64,000 nucleotides of DNA from Hyposmocoma kahamanoa (taxonomy: Eukaryota; Arthropoda; Insecta; Lepidoptera; Cosmopterigidae). Below, in pieces: positions 10,063 to 64,000 of the stretch (position 1 is its first letter; every line of letters starts with the position of its first letter). A program made the position numbers and the translations under genes. Where the stretch lies: NCBI RefSeq assembly GCF_003589595.1, contig NW_020653993.1:982222-1046221 (forward strand), given 5' to 3'. The notes below the pieces were generated by a model that saw only the letters and a program-made list of their open reading frames with translations, was not told the DNA's origin and ran no database searches.

Positions 10063-13000
10063 GTCTTACACCAACGATTGTCTCGTTTATTTTGTCACAA
10101 CCATCGTTCTGGAAACACAAAAGAAGAAATATGAATGCGTGACCTTTCCAAATCGCTACTCAGTTACGCAGACGACAAAGCCACGGAATATTTGTTGGAT
10201 TACAACATCCTGGCCACTTAAAACTGTGCGAATTTACTAAATAAACACTAAAACTATAACGTTAACAGCGTTGAACAGAAGAATAGCTAGTTTACGAGCG
10301 ATTTTCTAAGAACTTTCCAAAATATTTTGATGGCACACATACCGTTGCCAAGATGCAGAGGTTGTTTGTACATTTATTCTCATCCGAAGTATCCATAAAT
10401 TGGTTCTAAATGGTCACTGCAATCCAGTTACGCACAATAACACTGATTATTCTGTGACAATCAGGGGAAATACTGCTTCTTATTTCAATTGCAATTTCGA
10501 TGAGTAGAACATCGACTCCATTACGTACAATATGACTGAGTATGACGCTGAGTCAAATGAGGCACTTTTTTCATTGGAATGTCATGTTATTTGACAAATT
10601 TTTCAGAAAAACTGGAAATTAAACTATCTTAGAATACATGAAAACAATTTTATTTTTCAATATATGAGTCCATGTAATCAAATATGTACGAAGAAAAAAA
10701 ATTATATTTAAAAGAAATGTGTTCAGTTGCAGGATATCCGGTAAAGACGTTGCCAGTTTGGTGACTTCCGAATTTAGCAACAGTGTTGCCAAGACCGATT
10801 TTCACTTATGAAAATTGTTGTTTTTCTCTATAGTTCAAAGTAAAACTATTTTTGAAGTAAACAATGCAATTTTATCTTAGAGGATGGAAACAAAATAAAG
10901 TAAATGTAATTTATTAACACCTTATTACTCATTAGCAGCGAGTGTCTGGGCTTGCCAGCAAAATGTTTTAGATCCATATAATAATGTCGTCGTGCTCTGT
11001 TTATTACACGCCTCGCACAAAACGTCATGCAGCACAAATGACTACGAAGAAATACACAATCAGAGGAAAGTACAGTACAGCAGTGGAGTGTGAGTGGAGG
11101 GTACATCATACTTTTATCATTAATTTATAATTTGTAAAATATTCGCCACTTCGCTTTATTCTCTCTATATTTTGTAGTTTGTGGTTGGTTTTGTGGTAGT
11201 CTTTGACTGAGCTTGTCTATGGCTCCGAGGAAAATGTCTGCTACGAAAGAATCGAGAATTGAGTTACAAATAATAAAATAATAGTGATATTATCAATTAT
11301 ACGTTATGAATTGATCAGGTGAATATAATAGATTTAGGAATGAAGTGCTTGAATAAAGTGCGAACGGTGACTCATCGCAGTGTTTTTGCATAACAATCGA
11401 TAGCTGAAATTAAGGTTATACATATCAGTGGTTTTTGTAATAATATTTCTTCAAAATACACATAGTTGGGGATATAAAACTATATTCAGACGGTATTTTA
11501 GTCACATGCAAGTACCCACAAGTTATTGTTTATTTATAGGTTCTATGCGGAAACGCTTTTATATGTCATCGAGTCTGTGTAGCTCTTTTTGCCAGTCAAT
11601 TGAATAGAGCTACAAAAATGTATTGCAGATAAAGTTCACAGTAATATTGCGAAAGTGTTTCAATGCCTGACTGGCTGCAAGGTTGCTTCGAGCGTATTGA
11701 AAGTGTTTTGTCACCCACAGAATTAGTAAACAATGGGAGAGATTGTATTGAATTTCCTACCTAAAGTAGGCTGTGTAATCAATGGGTGACTGGTTTTTTG
11801 CTGTCTATGTCTCTGATACACTCATTCTTTTCAATCAAGACTAATTCTAACTCTCCAATCATTTGGATTAGTGATGTTATGCCTATTGCAAAAGATATCC
11901 ACTTTGACTGTCCATATTTGGTCAGTCTCTTATTTTTATTATTTCTATTTAGATGTAGTTATGCAAAACGGATCCAGTCTTCATTTTTATAAAAATACAT
12001 TTTAATGACCTGCATAAAATAACAGAATTAAGTTGTATCTTAGATAAAAAGTAAACTTAAAAAATGGTTTTCTAAACAGTAATTTCAAATTTCCATTTAT
12101 ATTGAATAGTCTTTTTTTAATTCACATTGTGACTTAAAACTTATTAGGAATGAATGGATTGTACACAATTAAAATTTTTAAGAAATTTATTTGAATCAGT
12201 GTCTAACACAATTGTTATTCTATATTCCATTCAATACAATAAGTAGGTAAGATTGGTGTATTAGGGTGTTTTTTGTAACTCAAAAGACAAAAAGCCTACT
12301 TTGCCACCTCAAGTGGGTGGAGGGCGTTACTAGTTCAGCCAAATCTCGGTTGGACTGTGCAAAAGGATGCACTATGAAAACTAGACTTCATTGTTAACTT
12401 TAACTCAGAAACATTAAGTTCCAGCAAGTTAAAAAAAATCAATTGAATTTTTCTAAGTCCTGTAGCCTTGAAAAACTTTTCAGCTGTAATGTTCTTGAAA
12501 ACTATCGTCCGTGGAGAAAAATTAATAAGAACAAAAAGCATTTATTTATATCTATATATCTGAAACAAACACTAAAAACAATTTAAAGCAAAAAGTCCAG
12601 CTTCCAATGCCCTCCAACCGTCTGACCCAAATCTCCTCTTAGCATCCTCTTGGGTTTTTTGAAGACTTCAGTAAGCAACCACACCATGTTTTGCCCTGTA
12701 GCTGTCCATGCGGAAGCATTGTAGTAGGACATGAGTGGCTGTTTCCTTCTCCTCCATCCACAGCATGAGAGAGCAGCCCATTATACCTAACTTAAAAAAG
12801 TTTTTTAATATGATTTCTTAAAGTCATCATTTACAGTACTGACCTCTCACTTTTCATAAAGTAATTTGGTGCCTCTAATTCTACATAGAAGAATTAAATG
12901 TAGAACACAAAGCCAATTGTATCTCTCTGTTTAAAGCTCTGATCTCTTGTCATATAAATATTCATTGTTTTATTCACAAATTGCAATGAAAAGTATACTT

Positions 13001-13330
13001 GTTTTTTATGTTTGTGTTTTTTTTAGTTATGTATTAAAATCGTCTAATATGTTCATTGAAATGAGTGGCATGTTAGTAATTTCAGATACTTTCAGATAAT
13101 AAACTCTGATTATGCAGTTTGTTCAGTTTTGATACTTATGCTTAATTAGGATTATGTAATTTTCTTTGTCTGTTTTCTTGTGCCTTTTTGATAAAGTCGA
13201 CCTATTTTTTTTTTAAATGTTGTCAATTTGTGTGATTATAGCTGCAGTAGTTTATGAGGAACACTTCATCGTCATCACGTCACTTCTTCTGTGACTGAAG
13301 TCACCCATTTAGCAATATGACTTTTTATAA
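10063..13330. other. Region between divergent genes lines and gek
   Basis: The promoters of both genes should lie here or further right, but I could identify no core elements. 12590-12780 on the minus strand faintly resembles the end of a LINE frame (Cys/His-spaced). A 20-codon frame at 11219-11281 is not convincing. Confidence 0.4.
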
Positions 13331-13339
13331 TATGTATAT

Positions 13340-13475
13340 ATTTTTTGTGATATTACGTGATGGGACGAACAAGTTGTGCACCTGCTCATAAGCGACATGC
13401 TTACCCTTAACAGTTACTGTGCCACTCAGAGCTTTGATTCGCAAAGACACTGCATCAGTCACTCTGAGACAGTCC
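13340..13475 (-). repeat. Repeat A, truncated copy
   Basis: Minus-strand words typical of this SINE-like family: GATGGGACGAACAAG, CAGTTACTGTGCCACTCAGA, GCGTCACTCTGAGAC-like text. Lies in the presumed 5' region of gek. Confidence 0.7.
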
Positions 13476-14216
13476 ACACTGCTTGTAGTTTCACTGGAAT
13501 AATGTTCTACATGTGGAAGTTCAGAACTTAACTTACACTTTATAATCAAAAGTAAAAAGCAAATAAATGAACAAATACATGATGTCATTGTGTTCATTGC
13601 AACAAAAACACGTAAAGTTTACTATTACGTAATAGAATTATTCTAGAAGATATGGATAGCCCAGCCTAGGCTGTATAGCTCATTCATGTCGACAACCAGA
13701 TCTGTAAGCCACACCCACTTCAGCTTGCTTACCCCGTCAAGCTAGAGGCGAGGTGTAACTAGTTTTGTGAAGTCTGGACCACAGGTTTAGTAATTTTGTG
13801 TATCTTTTTCAAAATTATTATCGTAACCATTGTTTCAACTACATTAGCTTATGCTTTTGTAGAGTGTAGTCACAAGAACTGCAATTTGGGAGCAGCTTAT
13901 GTGATTACACCATTAAGAGTAACTGTAGAAGTTATGTTACCTCTGGTACACGTAATACATTCAGACCCCTTGTCATTGTTAGGAATTTTAAATGGAGGAC
14001 AGATAAAGTTTCATGAATTTATTATTCAGCTCACTATTTATAATTGTTAACTTTTTTAATATAGTAAGTTGGAGGAGGTCCCACTGAAATAGGAGTAACC
14101 CCCTCTATCAAACTTAAAGTCGGAATTCTATTCAATATCCTTTAAGAAACGCTCTTTTTAGAAAACGACGCAGTTGCTTGTGGATCCAAAGTAAAAATGT
14201 TATTATCTCTTTTCAG

Positions 14217-63334
<49,118 letters not shown>

Positions 63335-63933
63335 GTGAGTCCTGCTTGTCTTATGAATCGCGCAGAATGTAAAATTATTTCATAATTATATGATATAGAG
63401 ATATTCCGAATTTAGGCTAAAGTCCTGGTAGAATACCAACTTCATGGGCGACTGTGGCATTAAATTGAGGCAGCGCGTTGTCACTGCCAATTTTTCTTTT
63501 TGTAAGTGCAATAAAAATATTCTTTTCACTTCTCATGCTCTTAAAGTTTGTATTTATGCTGGGCGTAGGCTGCATAAAATAGGATTTTATGCTCTAGTGC
63601 ATAAAATAAAATCGTCGTTTAAGACCGAGGCAATGACGCCTGCGCCAACAGCCACGCACACTAGAACTTTATAAAATAAAGTTTTACTTTTATTTTTTTT
63701 TAATCCGTGTTAAATATCTAATTGTTGTAATTTTACATTCTATTTTAATTGAATAATCGTTTATTTGTAATATTGCTATTTAATTTCCTCGCAATCGAAG
63801 TGAAAAGCAGAGTGTATAACTCGTTCATAAAGCCCATTTTACCCTCGACTTAAGTCCCACATCCACACTCGCCTGCGGGTCTCGAGTAAAGTGACGCGTT
63901 TTGTGCACTTGTTGTACAATCTACTATTATTGA
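63335..63933. other. gek intron 27, part
   Basis: The 63444-63674 frame starts with ATG but has no recognised family; GCATAAAATAGGATTTTATG near 63572-63591 is a small palindrome. No element named. Confidence 0.35.
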
Positions 63934-64000
63934 CTGCCTCTGTGGCCGAACGGTTGTATTTGTTGTGTATTTTGCCAAGGCTAGGTGCCTTGGCAAAATT
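63934..64000 (+). mobile_element. SINE C head fragment with hairpin
   Basis: TGCCTCTGTGGCCGAACGGT matches the 5' head of the SINE at 37930-38181. It is followed by a perfect 13-bp inverted repeat with a 5-base loop (63969-63999). Cut by the window edge. Confidence 0.6.

Noticed and set aside
11219..11281. A 20-codon frame starting MAPRKMSATKES in the gap between lines and gek
   Set aside because: Too short, no recognised family, no clear splice partner; it could be a leader frame but nothing proves it is transcribed.
13796..14050. 84-codon frame with a hydrophobic, signal-like start
   Set aside because: The frame begins with TTG, not ATG, in AT-rich DNA where hydrophobic residues are expected, and has no family resemblance.
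63444..63674. 76-codon frame as a further gek exon
   Set aside because: Its text is unlike the C1 domain expected next and it lacks an acceptor in the phase set by exon 27.

Overview
This is a stretch of an AT-rich animal chromosome, most likely from a moth or butterfly (Lepidoptera). The evidence is a large, intron-rich gene with GT-AG introns; an insect Lines protein; and many interspersed repeats of types common in Lepidoptera (jockey-like and RTE-like LINE fragments, tRNA-derived SINEs, MITEs with terminal inverted repeats). There is no bacterial or phage character: no operons, no CRISPR array, no ribosome binding sites.

Two real genes are visible. On the minus strand, 7603-9975 (open to 10062) is one uninterrupted reading frame for a Lines/LINS1-family protein, the segment-polarity and Wnt-pathway regulator of flies. 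On the plus strand, from 14.2 kb to the right edge, lies most of the gene for the MRCK-type serine/threonine kinase known in Drosophila as Genghis Khan (gek), a Cdc42 effector. I could place 27 coding exons whose reading phases join without error from an ATG at 14324 to 63334. They give about 1066 codons: an N-terminal helical segment, a complete AGC kinase domain with its hydrophobic motif, a long coiled coil, and the linker before the C1 domain. The C1, PH, CNH and CRIB parts must lie to the right of the window.

Layout. 1-7.3 kb: intergenic DNA with MITEs, a fold-back repeat array, a 58-bp tandem repeat and LINE/SINE remnants. 7.3-10.1 kb: lines. 10.1-14.2 kb: the region between the two divergent genes, with no recognised gene. 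14.2-64 kb: gek, whose introns hold nearly all of the repeats, including about a dozen copies of one SINE-like family (here called repeat A), several LINE pieces with reverse-transcriptase motifs, a candidate solo LTR, MITEs and several two-copy unnamed repeats. There is a 10-base assembly gap at 56916-56925.

I see no new multi-gene system. The most interesting observations are structural: (1) five decayed tandem copies of part of gek exon 2 in the intron that follows it; (2) a SINE inserted exactly at the exon 16 splice donor, with a target-site duplication that copies the exon-intron junction; (3) a MITE ending 22-25 bp upstream of the exon 4 acceptor; (4) several perfect inverted repeats with 3-7 nt loops, which look like template-switch mutations; (5) an unusual Gly/Ser/Thr-rich insertion in the kinase N-lobe. 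All family names come from reading the sequence by eye; no database search was possible.
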